From contig NZ_CP061813.1 of assembly GCF_014784055.1 (NCBI RefSeq), positions 2,366,001-2,430,000 on the forward strand: DNA of 64,000 nt, given 5' to 3'. Position 1 is the first letter of the stretch; each line of letters starts with the position of its first letter. A model generated the notes under the pieces. The model did not search any database, was not told the DNA's origin, and saw only the letters and a program-made list of their open reading frames with translations. The translations under genes were made by a program, and so were the position numbers. The stretch comes from Polaribacter haliotis. GTDB taxonomy: Bacteria; Bacteroidota; Bacteroidia; Flavobacteriales; Flavobacteriaceae. Shown piece by piece: positions 1 through 8,092 of the stretch.

Positions 1-1098
1 GGAAAACCAGATACAAAAGTAGCGCTTCAAATTTATAGAAAAAGCAACGATTCTCTTTTTACGGTTGATGTAACTCGCGGAAAAGTAAATATAAAAAGCG
101 TCGATTTAGCCTACATGATTAACGATTCTATCGGTTATATAAAGTTAGATCGTTTTGCCAGAAATACCTATTCCGAATTTAAAGCGTCTTTAGACAATTT
201 AATGGACGATGGAATGACAGATTTGGTTTTAGATCTTCGTGATAATGGTGGTGGCTTTATAGACATTGCCAATCAAATTATTGATGAATTTTTAGAAGAT
301 GATAAATTAATTGTTTTTACAAAAAACAATAAAGGTCAAATTGACGAGTCTTTTGCAACTTCAAAAGGAGATTTCGAAAAAGGTGGTTTATATATTTTGA
401 TAAATGAAAACACAGCATCCGCTTCCGAAATTGTAGCAGGTGCTTTACAAGATAATGATAAAGGTACCATTATTGGACGTAGATCTTTTGGAAAAGGTTT
501 GGTACAAATAGAAATGGATTTGGGCGATGGTTCTGCAGTTCGTCTAACAACAGCTCGTTATTTTACTCCAACAGGTCGTTCTATTCAAAAACCTTACGAT
601 CACGAAGGCAATAAAAACTATTATAAAGATTATCAAAAAAGAATTACAAGTGGAGAATTGTTAAGTAAAGACAGTATAAAAGTAGTAGATTCTTTAAAAT
701 ACACCACTCCAAAAGGAAAACTTGTTTATGGTGGAGGAGGAATTATTCCAGATGTTTTTGTAGCAATAGATACCACTTCTTATATGTCGAGTTTTTATTT
801 TAATACGATTAACGATTTTGCTTTCGATTATGTAGATAATAATCGTAAAAAGTTAGAAAAATGGAAAGTAGATTCTTTTGTTGACGATTTTGATAAAGAT
901 GATGCAGTTTTCGATTCTTATTTAGGTTCGATTAAAGACAAGGTTACACCTTCATTTAAAACAAAACAGAGCATTCAAAGATATTTAAAAGCATCGATTG
1001 CAAATGTACTTTTTGGCGATGTTGGTTTCTACAGAATTATTCACGAAGAAGATAAAATGCTTCAAAAAGTGTTGGAGTTGGAAAGTAAAGAGGAATAA
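1..1098 (+). CDS. S41 family C-terminal processing peptidase, 5' truncated by the window
   Basis: The frame is open from the first base, so the gene begins upstream; the Met codon at 115 is internal. The first 38 codons look like the end of a PDZ domain, followed by the S41 protease core. Counting from that Met, the SASE segment gives Ser102 and the FGKG segment gives Lys127. Their 25-residue spacing is that of the Ser/Lys dyad of Prc/CtpA proteases. These enzymes cut envelope proteins near their C-termini in the periplasm. The C-terminal ~130 residues are helical and typical of Bacteroidetes members. It lies 15 bases before the LpxH-like gene and may be co-transcribed with it. The family call is firm; the substrate is unknown. 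Confidence 0.93.
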   Translation, partial: GKPDTKVALQIYRKSNDSLFTVDVTRGKVNIKSVDLAYMINDSIGYIKLDRFARNTYSEFKASLDNLMDDGMTDLVLDLRDNGGGFIDIANQIIDEFLEDDKLIVFTKNNKGQIDESFATSKGDFEKGGLYILINENTASASEIVAGALQDNDKGTIIGRRSFGKGLVQIEMDLGDGSAVRLTTARYFTPTGRSIQKPYDHEGNKNYYKDYQKRITSGELLSKDSIKVVDSLKYTTPKGKLVYGGGGIIPDVFVAIDTTSYMSSFYFNTINDFAFDYVDNNRKKLEKWKVDSFVDDFDKDDAVFDSYLGSIKDKVTPSFKTKQSIQRYLKASIANVLFGDVGFYRIIHEEDKMLQKVLELESKEE

Positions 1099-1113
1099 CG
1101 TTTCTTTGTACCA

Positions 1114-1878
1114 ATGATTAAAATATCAACTTCTACAGACAAAAAAGTCTATTTTGCTTCCGACCAACATTTAGGTGCGCCTACTCAAGAAACCAGTTTT
1201 CCAAGAGAAAAAAAGTTTGTGGCTTGGTTAGATGAAGTTAAAAAAGATGCAGAAGCTATATTTTTACTGGGCGATTTATTCGATTTTTGGTTCGAATATA
1301 AAACCGTAATTCCAAAAGGATTTGTTAGAGTTTTAGGGAAATTAGCAGAAATAAAAGATAGTGGAATTCCTATTTATTTTTTTGTGGGAAATCACGATTT
1401 ATGGATGAACGATTATTTCGAGAAAGAACTAAACATTCCTGTGTATCATTCTCCACAAGAATTTCTCATCAATAATAAAAAGTTTTTAATTGGTCATGGA
1501 GATGGTTTAGGCCCTGGAGACAAAGGGTATAAACGTATGAAAAAAGTCTTTACATTTCCGTTATTCAAATGGATGTTTAGATGGTTGCACCCAGATTTGG
1601 GAGTTAAATTAGGGCAATATATGTCCGTAAAAAACAAAATGATTTCTGGTGATGAAGATGCTAAGTTTTTAGGCGAAGAAAACGAATGGTTGGTTTTATA
1701 TTGCAAGAAAAAACTGACAGAACAACATTTCGATTATTTTATTTTCGGACATAGACACCTTCCTTTAGAAATAAAATTGCAAGAAAACAGCCAATATATT
1801 AATCTTGGAGACTGGATTAAATACTACACTTTTGGCACTTTTAATGGTACTGACTTCAAATTAACAGAGTTTAACTAA
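1114..1878 (+). CDS. lpxH: UDP-2,3-diacylglucosamine diphosphatase (LpxH-like metallophosphoesterase)
   Basis: This 254-residue calcineurin-like phosphoesterase has the full set of metal-ligand motifs: Asp17/His19, Asp54 in GDLFDFW, Asn93-His94-Asp95, His128 in GHGD, and His213/His215 in GHRH. The long GDLFDFW segment and the GHGDGLGPGD stretch are typical of LpxH-type enzymes. In lipid A synthesis LpxH cleaves UDP-2,3-diacylglucosamine to lipid X at the inner face of the membrane. It follows the S41 peptidase gene by 15 bases. No Shine-Dalgarno sequence is visible, which is normal for this phylum. The family is sure; the LpxH assignment is likely, because other phosphoesterases share the fold. 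Confidence 0.86.
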   Translation: MIKISTSTDKKVYFASDQHLGAPTQETSFPREKKFVAWLDEVKKDAEAIFLLGDLFDFWFEYKTVIPKGFVRVLGKLAEIKDSGIPIYFFVGNHDLWMNDYFEKELNIPVYHSPQEFLINNKKFLIGHGDGLGPGDKGYKRMKKVFTFPLFKWMFRWLHPDLGVKLGQYMSVKNKMISGDEDAKFLGEENEWLVLYCKKKLTEQHFDYFIFGHRHLPLEIKLQENSQYINLGDWIKYYTFGTFNGTDFKLTEFN

Positions 1879-1922
1879 ATGCAACGTTAAATACGCTATT
1901 TTCATTTAAACCTTTAACCTTG

Positions 1923-1947
1923 TTTTAACAAAATAATTTTGTTAAAA
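1923..1947. promoter_or_regulatory. 25-bp palindrome ahead of the Bat operon
   Basis: Two perfect 12-base arms (TTTTAACAAAAT and ATTTTGTTAAAA) flank a single central A. The site ends three bases before a TAGCTTTG -7 box and covers the region where a -33 element would lie. No poly-T tract follows and no gene ends close by, so an operator is more likely than a terminator. The cognate regulator is unknown. Confidence 0.5.
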
Positions 1948-1950
1948 TTG

Positions 1951-1958
1951 TAGCTTTG
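1951..1958 (+). promoter_or_regulatory. Candidate -7 box of the Bat operon promoter
   Basis: TAGCTTTG matches the Bacteroidetes TAnnTTTG -7 consensus and lies 37 bases before the MoxR start codon. No convincing TTG -33 element sits at the usual 17-23 base spacing, because that region is occupied by the palindrome at 1923-1947. This fits a regulated promoter. Confidence 0.45.
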
Positions 1959-1995
1959 TTTGCATTAAAAAAATTAACACCTAATACACAATACA

Positions 1996-2985
1996 ATGGA
2001 TGTAGATGTAAGAGCTATTAACGAGAAAATTGAAAGAGAAAGTGCCTTTATAGACATTCTTACTTTAGAGATGAATAAAGTAATTGTTGGGCAAAAACAA
2101 ATGATAGAAAGTTTGTTAATTGGTTTGCTTGGAAATGGACATATTCTTTTAGAAGGGGTTCCTGGTTTGGCAAAAACCTTAGCAATTAATACATTATCTA
2201 AAGCAGTTCAGGCAAGTTTTAGTAGAGTACAATTTACACCAGATTTATTACCTGCAGATGTTGTTGGAACCATGATTTACAACATGAAACAGAATAGTTT
2301 CGAAATTAAAAAAGGACCTATTTTTGCAAATTTTGTATTGGCAGATGAGATTAACAGAGCGCCTGCAAAAGTACAATCTGCTTTATTAGAAGCGATGCAA
2401 GAACGCCAAGTTACTATTGGAGATACTACTTTTAAATTAGAAGAACCATTTTTAGTAATGGCAACTCAAAACCCTGTAGAACAAGAAGGTACATATCCTT
2501 TACCAGAAGCACAAGTCGATCGTTTTATGTTGAAGGTAGTAATTGATTACCCTAAATTACAAGACGAGCAAATTATTATGCGTCAGAATTTAACTGGAGA
2601 TTATTCAACAGTAAACCCAGTTATTTCTACAGAGCAAATTTTAAAAGCAAGAGAAGTTGTAAACGAAGTTTATATGGACGAGAAAATCGAAAAATATATT
2701 CTCGATATTATTTTTGCAACTCGTTATCCAGAAAAATACAACTTACCACAATTAAAAGATTTAATAAGTTTTGGAGCTTCGCCTCGTGGAAGTATCAACT
2801 TAGCAAAAGCGGCGAAATGTTATGCCTTTATTAAAAGAAGAGGATATGTAATTCCAGAAGATGTTAGAGCTGTTGTTGGCGATGTTTTACGTCACAGAAT
2901 AGGAATTACCTACGAAGCTGAAGCAGAAAATGTAACATCTGTAGATATTATTAACTCGATTATTAATGAAGTTGAAGTACCATAA
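1996..2985 (+). CDS. MoxR family AAA+ ATPase, first gene of the Bat operon
   Basis: This 329-residue AAA+ protein has a Walker A motif GVPGLAKT at residues 54-61 and a Walker B at about 113-118 (Asp117-Glu118). The following TQNPVEQEGTYPLPEAQVDRF stretch is characteristic of MoxR. MoxR ATPases act as chaperone-like partners of von Willebrand A (VWA) proteins, and here it leads an operon with a DUF58 protein and two VWA membrane proteins. In Bacteroides the equivalent locus was linked to aerotolerance. A candidate promoter and palindrome lie just upstream. The gap to the next gene (124 bases) is occupied by an interspersed repeat. The family call is very secure. Confidence 0.95.
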   Translation: MDVDVRAINEKIERESAFIDILTLEMNKVIVGQKQMIESLLIGLLGNGHILLEGVPGLAKTLAINTLSKAVQASFSRVQFTPDLLPADVVGTMIYNMKQNSFEIKKGPIFANFVLADEINRAPAKVQSALLEAMQERQVTIGDTTFKLEEPFLVMATQNPVEQEGTYPLPEAQVDRFMLKVVIDYPKLQDEQIIMRQNLTGDYSTVNPVISTEQILKAREVVNEVYMDEKIEKYILDIIFATRYPEKYNLPQLKDLISFGASPRGSINLAKAAKCYAFIKRRGYVIPEDVRAVVGDVLRHRIGITYEAEAENVTSVDIINSIINEVEVP

Positions 2986-2990
2986 AGAAG

Positions 2991-3102
2991 AGTTGGCAGT
3001 AAAATTAGTAGGCAGTAGGCAGTCGCTTACTAAATTCTAATTTTACTAAATCCTTTCACTATAAACTATTGACTGAAGACTGCAAACTGAAGACTGCCTA
3101 CT
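2991..3102. repeat. Interspersed repeat with inverted GGCAGT ends
   Basis: The left end carries three spaced GGCAGT units (2991-3025). The right end carries their reverse complement, ACTGAAGACTGC twice and then CTGCCTACT (3072-3102). The whole fills the gap between the MoxR and DUF58 genes. Related ends bound the repeat at 27932-28149. It looks like a non-coding, MITE-like or palindromic interspersed element. No ORF or transposase is inside. Confidence 0.6.
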
Positions 3103-3109
3103 TAAAAAA

Positions 3110-3979
3110 ATGGATACTAAAGAAATACTAAAAAAAGTTCGTAAAATAGAGATTAAGACACGTCGTTTGTCTGATCATATTTTTGGAGGTGAATATCATT
3201 CATCATTCAAAGGACGTGGTATGACTTTTTCTGAAGTAAGACAATACCAATTTGGCGACGATGTTAGAGCCATCGATTGGAATGTTACTGCACGTTATAA
3301 CGAACCTTATATTAAAGTTTTCGAAGAAGAACGCGAATTAACCATGCTATTAATGGTAGATATTTCTGGCTCGGAATCTTTTGGAACATCAACACAGTTT
3401 AAAAAAGATACGATTACAGAAATTGCTGCAACATTGGCTTTTTCTGCTACTCAAAATAACGATAAAGTGGGTTTAATTCTATTTTCTGATGATATAGAAC
3501 TTTATATTCCTCCTAAAAAAGGGAAAAGTCACGTTTTAAGAATTATTAGAGAATTAATTGAATTCAAACCTAAAAGTAAAAAAACGAATATTTCTGTTGC
3601 CTTGAAATTTTTATCAAGTGTAATGAAAAAGAGAGCGATTGTTTTTATGTTATCAGATTTTATGGACGATGATTATGAAAAAACTATAAAAATTGCCGCT
3701 AAAAAACACGATTTAACAGGAATTCGTGTTTTTGATAAACATGATGAAGAAATTCCGAATTTAGGAATGGTACCCATGTTAGATGCAGAAACTGGGAATG
3801 TGCAGTTGATAAACACAGCATCAAAATCAACAAGAACAAGTTACAAAGCAAATGCTTTACGCTTGCAAGATTACTATATAAATACTTTTAAAAGAAGTGG
3901 TGCTGGTACAATTAGCACAAGAGTGGATGAGAGTTATGTAAAAAAATTACTAGGTTATTTTAAACATAAAGGGAGGTAA
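3110..3979 (+). CDS. DUF58 domain protein of the Bat operon
   Basis: This 289-residue protein shows the DUF58 signature around residues 30-75: GRGMTFSEVRQYQFGDDVRAIDWNVTAR, with the conserved R-x-Y-x-x-G-D-D-x-R-x-I-D-W pattern. It is followed by a VWA-like fold with DISGS at the metal site (about residues 84-88). DUF58 proteins are soluble partners of MoxR ATPases, and the gene order MoxR-DUF58-VWA is conserved. The ATG at 3110 follows immediately after the interspersed repeat, so its native leader seems to have been displaced. The molecular role within the Bat system is not established. Confidence 0.92.
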   Translation: MDTKEILKKVRKIEIKTRRLSDHIFGGEYHSSFKGRGMTFSEVRQYQFGDDVRAIDWNVTARYNEPYIKVFEEERELTMLLMVDISGSESFGTSTQFKKDTITEIAATLAFSATQNNDKVGLILFSDDIELYIPPKKGKSHVLRIIRELIEFKPKSKKTNISVALKFLSSVMKKRAIVFMLSDFMDDDYEKTIKIAAKKHDLTGIRVFDKHDEEIPNLGMVPMLDAETGNVQLINTASKSTRTSYKANALRLQDYYINTFKRSGAGTISTRVDESYVKKLLGYFKHKGR

Positions 3980-3980
3980 A

Positions 3981-4175
3981 GAAGCCCTTCTTAATCTTCC
4001 CAAAGGGAAGAAACACTCAATTGAAAAGTGTGTGAAATAAAATTGAAAAGAATCAAAATAAAGAAAAATTAAAAGTTGAAAACAAGAAATATAAATATCA
4101 ATTTTCAAAAAAGTGATAAAAAAGTACAGGCTAAACGTCCTTTCTCTTTTGGAGAGAGGATTGAGGTGAGAGGCT
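3981..4175. repeat. Repeat pair with opposed ends between the DUF58 gene and the next gene
   Basis: The left end (3981-4011) is a reverse-oriented copy of a unit with a perfect TCTTCCC/GGGAAGA hairpin (3995-4011). The right end (about 4136-4175) is a forward, degenerate copy with CTCTTTTGGAGAG followed by GATTGAGGTGAGAGG. The AT-rich middle contains several TTGAAAA units. The same unit recurs at 7954-8090. The right copy is read through in frame by the next gene. Confidence 0.6.
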
Positions 4176-5083
4176 TTCTCTTTTTTCTTTTTTCTCTATT
4201 CTTTTTTTCTGGTTTTGCACAAGAAGGAATGGTAAAAGCAGAAATTGATACTACTAACATTAGAATTGGTGAGCAATTTCAATTGAAAATTTCTGTAGAT
4301 GAAACTCAGAATGTAATTATTCCAAAATTACGTTTAAATGGTTTGGAGGTTATCGATTCTACTAAAGTTGATACTCTTAAAAACTCACTCATCAGAAGGT
4401 ATATTTTAACTGGTTTCGATAGTGGCGCATTTTACATTCCTCAACAACAAATATTTGTAAAAAATAGAGCATATTTTACAGATTCTTTATTAGTTAATGT
4501 AGCTACAGTGGCTATAGATACGACTAAAGTGAAAAAATTTCCGATTAAATCTATCAAAAAAGAACCTTATACTTTCGACGATTTTAAAATCTATTTTTAT
4601 ATTCTTTTAGCTGCTTTGGCAATTATAGGTTTCTGGATTTATTGGTTTGTTATCAGAAAAAGAAAAGAAGAAATTGAAGCACCAACTTATAGAACATTGC
4701 CTCCTTACGAAGAAGCTATTTTAAGGTTGAGTGAATTGGACGAAAAATTATTGTGGCAGAACAATAAAGTAAAAGAATATTATAGTGAATTAACGGAAAT
4801 TGTGCGTGGTTATATAGAACGTGAGTTAAATGTACCTGCTTTAGAAAACACGACAGACGAAGTTCTAGAAATGATTAGAGATTTCAAAAAGTCAGATACA
4901 ATACAAACTTCGCAAGACACTTTAGATAAATTAAGAAGTCTATTGAGAGAAGCAGATTTGGTGAAGTTTGCAAAATCGAAACCTTTGGCTTTAGAGATTG
5001 AAGAAGATAGAAAAGATGCACAAGAAATTGTGAGTAATTTAAAACCTAAACCAATTATTGAAGAAAATGATGAATTGGAATAA
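4166..5083 (+). CDS. Bat operon membrane protein of unknown function
   Basis: A signal peptide (RGFLFFLFSLFFFSGFAQ) is followed by a beta-rich extracytoplasmic domain reminiscent of part of BatD. One transmembrane helix follows (about residues 144-165 from the chosen start), with a basic RKRKEE stop-transfer. The helical cytoplasmic tail begins PPYEEAILRLSELDE. The frame has no ATG before the signal peptide. The longest reading starts at a TTG (4076) and gives a 33-residue hydrophilic leader made partly of repeat DNA. GTG at 4166 gives a normal short signal peptide and is preferred here, but with doubt. It overlaps batA by 17 bases. Many flavobacterial Bat operons have such a gene here; its function is undescribed. 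Confidence 0.75.
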   Translation: MRGFLFFLFSLFFFSGFAQEGMVKAEIDTTNIRIGEQFQLKISVDETQNVIIPKLRLNGLEVIDSTKVDTLKNSLIRRYILTGFDSGAFYIPQQQIFVKNRAYFTDSLLVNVATVAIDTTKVKKFPIKSIKKEPYTFDDFKIYFYILLAALAIIGFWIYWFVIRKRKEEIEAPTYRTLPPYEEAILRLSELDEKLLWQNNKVKEYYSELTEIVRGYIERELNVPALENTTDEVLEMIRDFKKSDTIQTSQDTLDKLRSLLREADLVKFAKSKPLALEIEEDRKDAQEIVSNLKPKPIIEENDELE

Positions 5084-6077
5084 TTTCGAGTTTTATAATC
5101 CTGAATTTCTGTGGCTGTTAATTTTAATTCCACTTTTGGCAGTTTGGTATTTCTTTATGCGTAAAAAAGACGCTGCAGTTTTAACCATGCCAAGTGTAAA
5201 AGGTTTTAAAGTAGAATCTTCTATTTTATCGAAATTAAAACCTCTTTTATATTTGTTAAGATTGTTGGCTTTGGCGGCAATAATTGTGGCTTTAGCAAGA
5301 CCAAGAAATGTATCTGTAAGCAAGAAAACAAAAACAAATAAAGGAATTGATATTGTTATGGCAATTGATGTTTCTGCAAGTATGTTAGCAAGAGATTTAA
5401 AGCCAAATAGATTAGAAGCACTTAAAAAAGTAGCGATAGATTTTGTAGACAGAAGACCAAATGACAGAATAGGAATCGTAGTTTACGCAGGTGAAAGTTT
5501 TACACAAACACCAATTACAAGCGATAAAAGCATTGTAAAAAGAACCATTTCCGAATTAAAATGGGGCCAATTAGAAGGCGGAACTGCCATTGGAATGGGT
5601 TTAGGTTCTGGAGTTAATAGACTCAAGGAAAGTAAAGCAAAAAGTAAAGTAATTATTTTGTTAACAGATGGTGTAAATAATTCTGGAAATATAGACCCAA
5701 GAACTGCAACAGAATTGGCAAAAGAGTTGAAAATTAAAGTCTACACAATTGGAATTGGAACCAATGGAATGGCAGATTTTCCTTGGAGTAAAGACCCAAG
5801 AACAGGAAAATTAAATTTTAGAAAACAACAGGTAGAGATAGATGAAGCTTTATTAAAAGATATTGCTACAGAAACTGAAGGGAAATATTTTAGAGCGACA
5901 GACAATTCATCTTTAAAAGAAATTTATGATGAAATTGACACACTCGAAAAAACAAAAATAGAGGAGTTCAAATACTATAATTATCAAGAAAAATTCAGAA
6001 TTTTTGTCTTTTTTGCTCTTGGTTTATTGGTATTAGAGTTCTTGTTGAGAAACACAATATTTAAGAGTTTTATATAA
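5067..6077 (+). CDS. batA: BatA, VWA domain membrane protein
   Basis: Two N-terminal membrane segments (about 13-30 and 58-77) precede a VWA domain with an intact MIDAS motif DVSAS at about 101-105 and a TDG motif later. A C-terminal transmembrane helix (FRIFVFFALGLLVLEFLL) closes the protein. This TM-TM-VWA-TM layout is that of BatA. The earliest possible start is a TTG at 5058; the ATG at 5067, overlapping the previous gene by 17 bases, is the likelier one. BatA and BatB are thought to form a membrane complex with MoxR and other Bat proteins. The biochemical function is unsettled. Confidence 0.92.
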   Translation: MMNWNNFEFYNPEFLWLLILIPLLAVWYFFMRKKDAAVLTMPSVKGFKVESSILSKLKPLLYLLRLLALAAIIVALARPRNVSVSKKTKTNKGIDIVMAIDVSASMLARDLKPNRLEALKKVAIDFVDRRPNDRIGIVVYAGESFTQTPITSDKSIVKRTISELKWGQLEGGTAIGMGLGSGVNRLKESKAKSKVIILLTDGVNNSGNIDPRTATELAKELKIKVYTIGIGTNGMADFPWSKDPRTGKLNFRKQQVEIDEALLKDIATETEGKYFRATDNSSLKEIYDEIDTLEKTKIEEFKYYNYQEKFRIFVFFALGLLVLEFLLRNTIFKSFI

Positions 6078-6079
6078 AA

Positions 6080-7126
6080 ATGTACAGAATAGAAGAACCA
6101 ATTTATTTTTATCTACTCGCAATTATTCCAGCAATAGTTGTGTTATTTCTATTGGTTTTATGGTGGAAAAAAAGAACACAGCGTAAATTTTCTGATGCAG
6201 ATTTACTTCAGAAATTAGCGCCAAACTCATCAACATTCAAATCGGTTTTAAAATTGGTGATGTTATCAATTGGAATTACTTTTTTAGTAATTTCTTTGGT
6301 AAACCCAAAAATGGGAACTAAACTAAAAACGGTAAAAAGAGAAGGTGTAGATATTGTTTTTGCTTTAGATGTTTCCAAAAGTATGTTGGCAGAAGATATT
6401 GCCCCAAATCGTTTGGAAAAATCGAAACAAATTATCTCTAAAATTATTGATAAATTAGGTTCAGATAGAGTCGGAATTATTGTGTATGCAGGTAATTCGT
6501 ACCCACTTTTGCCAATTACAACAGATCATGGAGCTGCGAATATGTTTTTGCAGAATGCAAACCCAGATATGGTTTCCAGCCAAGGAACAGCAATTAGCGA
6601 AGCCTTAGAGCTGGCAAAAACATTTTATAATAATGATGAACAAACAAATCGTTTTCTAATTATTATTTCAGATGGTGAAGATCATCAAGAAGAAACAAAA
6701 CAAGTTGCACAAAATTTAGCAAACGAAGGTGTAAAAATTTATGCTGTTGGTGTTGGAACGGAAAATGGAGGTCCAATTCCTATTCGTGTAAATAATTCTG
6801 TTGTTGGTTATAAAAAAGATAATAAAGGTGAAACTGTTATCACCAAAAGAAACGCCGAGGTTTTAGAAGAAATCGCAGATATTGCCAACGGAAAATATTT
6901 GGATGGAAATGTAACCGAAAATCCTGTAAGTGCAATTGCAGATATTATTGCAAATGCAGAAAAAAATGAATTTGAAACGAAACAATTTTCAGATTATAAA
7001 GATCAATTTCAGTGGTTTTTGGCATTAGGATTGCTATTCTTAGTTTTAGATATTTTCTTATTTGATAAGAAAACAAAATGGCTAAGAAAAGCAGATTTAT
7101 TTAATGAAGAAAAGAATAAAAAATAA
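6080..7126 (+). CDS. batB: BatB, VWA domain membrane protein
   Basis: This 348-residue paralogue of BatA starts two bases after its stop. Membrane helices lie at about 10-28 and 58-75, then a VWA domain with DVSKS at 97-101 and ISDGED for the distal metal contacts. A final transmembrane helix ends near residue 328. Translation is probably coupled to batA. BatB pairs with BatA in the Bat complex; the VWA faces the periplasm by the usual topology. No key residue is missing. Confidence 0.93.
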   Translation: MYRIEEPIYFYLLAIIPAIVVLFLLVLWWKKRTQRKFSDADLLQKLAPNSSTFKSVLKLVMLSIGITFLVISLVNPKMGTKLKTVKREGVDIVFALDVSKSMLAEDIAPNRLEKSKQIISKIIDKLGSDRVGIIVYAGNSYPLLPITTDHGAANMFLQNANPDMVSSQGTAISEALELAKTFYNNDEQTNRFLIIISDGEDHQEETKQVAQNLANEGVKIYAVGVGTENGGPIPIRVNNSVVGYKKDNKGETVITKRNAEVLEEIADIANGKYLDGNVTENPVSAIADIIANAEKNEFETKQFSDYKDQFQWFLALGLLFLVLDIFLFDKKTKWLRKADLFNEEKNKK

Positions 7127-7127
7127 G

Positions 7128-7952
7128 ATGAAAAAATTAAAATACACACTTATTATCTTTCTATTGCTCTTTTCAACAAAAGAAATAGTAGCACAAAAAG
7201 ATACGATAGCATTGCAAAGAAAAGCAAGAACAATGTTACGTCAAGGAAATGAATTGTACCAAAAACAGCAATTTACAGATGCTTCTGTGGCGTACCAAAA
7301 AGCGTTGGGGAACAATTCTAATTACGATAAAGCTTCTTATAATTTAGGAAATGCTTTTTATCAAAATAAAAACTTCAAAGAAGCAATTCCACAATACGAA
7401 TTAACAGCAAAAACTGCAACAGATAAGTTTACGAAGGCAGAAGCGTTTCATAATATTGGAAATGCACAAATGGAAGCAAAAAACTATCAAGGTGCTGTAG
7501 ATGCTTATAAAAGTTCCTTGAGAAATAATCCTAATGACGATGAAACTCGTTATAATTTGGCAGTCGCTCAAAAAATGTTAGATAAAGAAAATCAGCAAAA
7601 TAAAGACGACAAAAACAAAGATAAAAAGGACGATAAAGACAAGGAAAACAAAGACAAAGACGACAAGAATAAAGATAAAAATAAAGACAAGAAAGACGGA
7701 GACGATAAGGATAAAAAGGACGAGGACAAAGATAAAGACGGAAAAGGCGATAAAGACAAGGACAAAAACAAAGATCCTAAAAAAGACGATAAAAAAGAAC
7801 AACAAAAGCCAAAACCAAAACAGGGTCAAATGACTCCTCAGCAAGTAAAACAGTTATTGGAAAGTTTAAATAACGAGGAGAAAAAAACCCAAAAGAAAAT
7901 GAATGCTAAAAAGGCAAAGGGTAAAAAAATAAAACAAGAAAAAGATTGGTAA
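7128..7952 (+). CDS. batC: BatC, TPR protein with a lysine/aspartate-rich tail
   Basis: A signal peptide (MKKLKYTLIIFLLLFSTKEIVAQ) is followed by about three TPR units (residues 30-155). Then comes an extremely charged low-complexity stretch of some 75 residues built from Lys-Asp and Asp-Lys-Asn steps. The end, MTPQQVKQLLESLNNEEKK...KQEKDW, is typical of BatC. The ATG at 7104 inside batB would add eight residues and spoil the signal peptide, so 7128 is chosen, one base after the batB stop. The repetitive tail gives a long antisense open frame, which is an artefact. Likely a periplasmic scaffold of the Bat complex. Confidence 0.9.
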   Translation: MKKLKYTLIIFLLLFSTKEIVAQKDTIALQRKARTMLRQGNELYQKQQFTDASVAYQKALGNNSNYDKASYNLGNAFYQNKNFKEAIPQYELTAKTATDKFTKAEAFHNIGNAQMEAKNYQGAVDAYKSSLRNNPNDDETRYNLAVAQKMLDKENQQNKDDKNKDKKDDKDKENKDKDDKNKDKNKDKKDGDDKDKKDEDKDKDGKGDKDKDKNKDPKKDDKKEQQKPKPKQGQMTPQQVKQLLESLNNEEKKTQKKMNAKKAKGKKIKQEKDW

Positions 7953-7953
7953 T

Positions 7954-8090
7954 AAGCCCATCTTTACTTCTTCCCAAAGGGAAGAAAACACATACTTTAA
8001 GTTTTATATAAAAAAGATTTAAAGAAAGTTAGAAAACGGAAAAATTAAGATAAGAGTGTCTCTCCCCTTTGGGGAGATTAAGAGGGGCAA
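7954..8090. repeat. Repeat pair with opposed ends between batC and batD
   Basis: The left end is a reverse copy with a perfect 8-base hairpin TTCTTCCC/GGGAAGAA (7968-7986). The right end is a forward copy with TCTCCCC/GGGGAGA (8061-8077) followed by TTAAGAGGGGC. Compared with the unit at 3981-4011, the stem bases differ in a compensatory way while GATTAAGA is kept. It interrupts an otherwise tightly packed operon by 140 bases. It may act as an RNA hairpin that tunes batD expression; that is inference. Confidence 0.62.
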
Positions 8091-8092
8091 AT

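Noticed and set aside
7578-7844. 88-residue minus-strand frame, hydrophobic
   Set aside because: It is the antisense of the Lys/Asp tract of BatC; its Phe/Val/Ile content is produced by that repeat and it has no start context.
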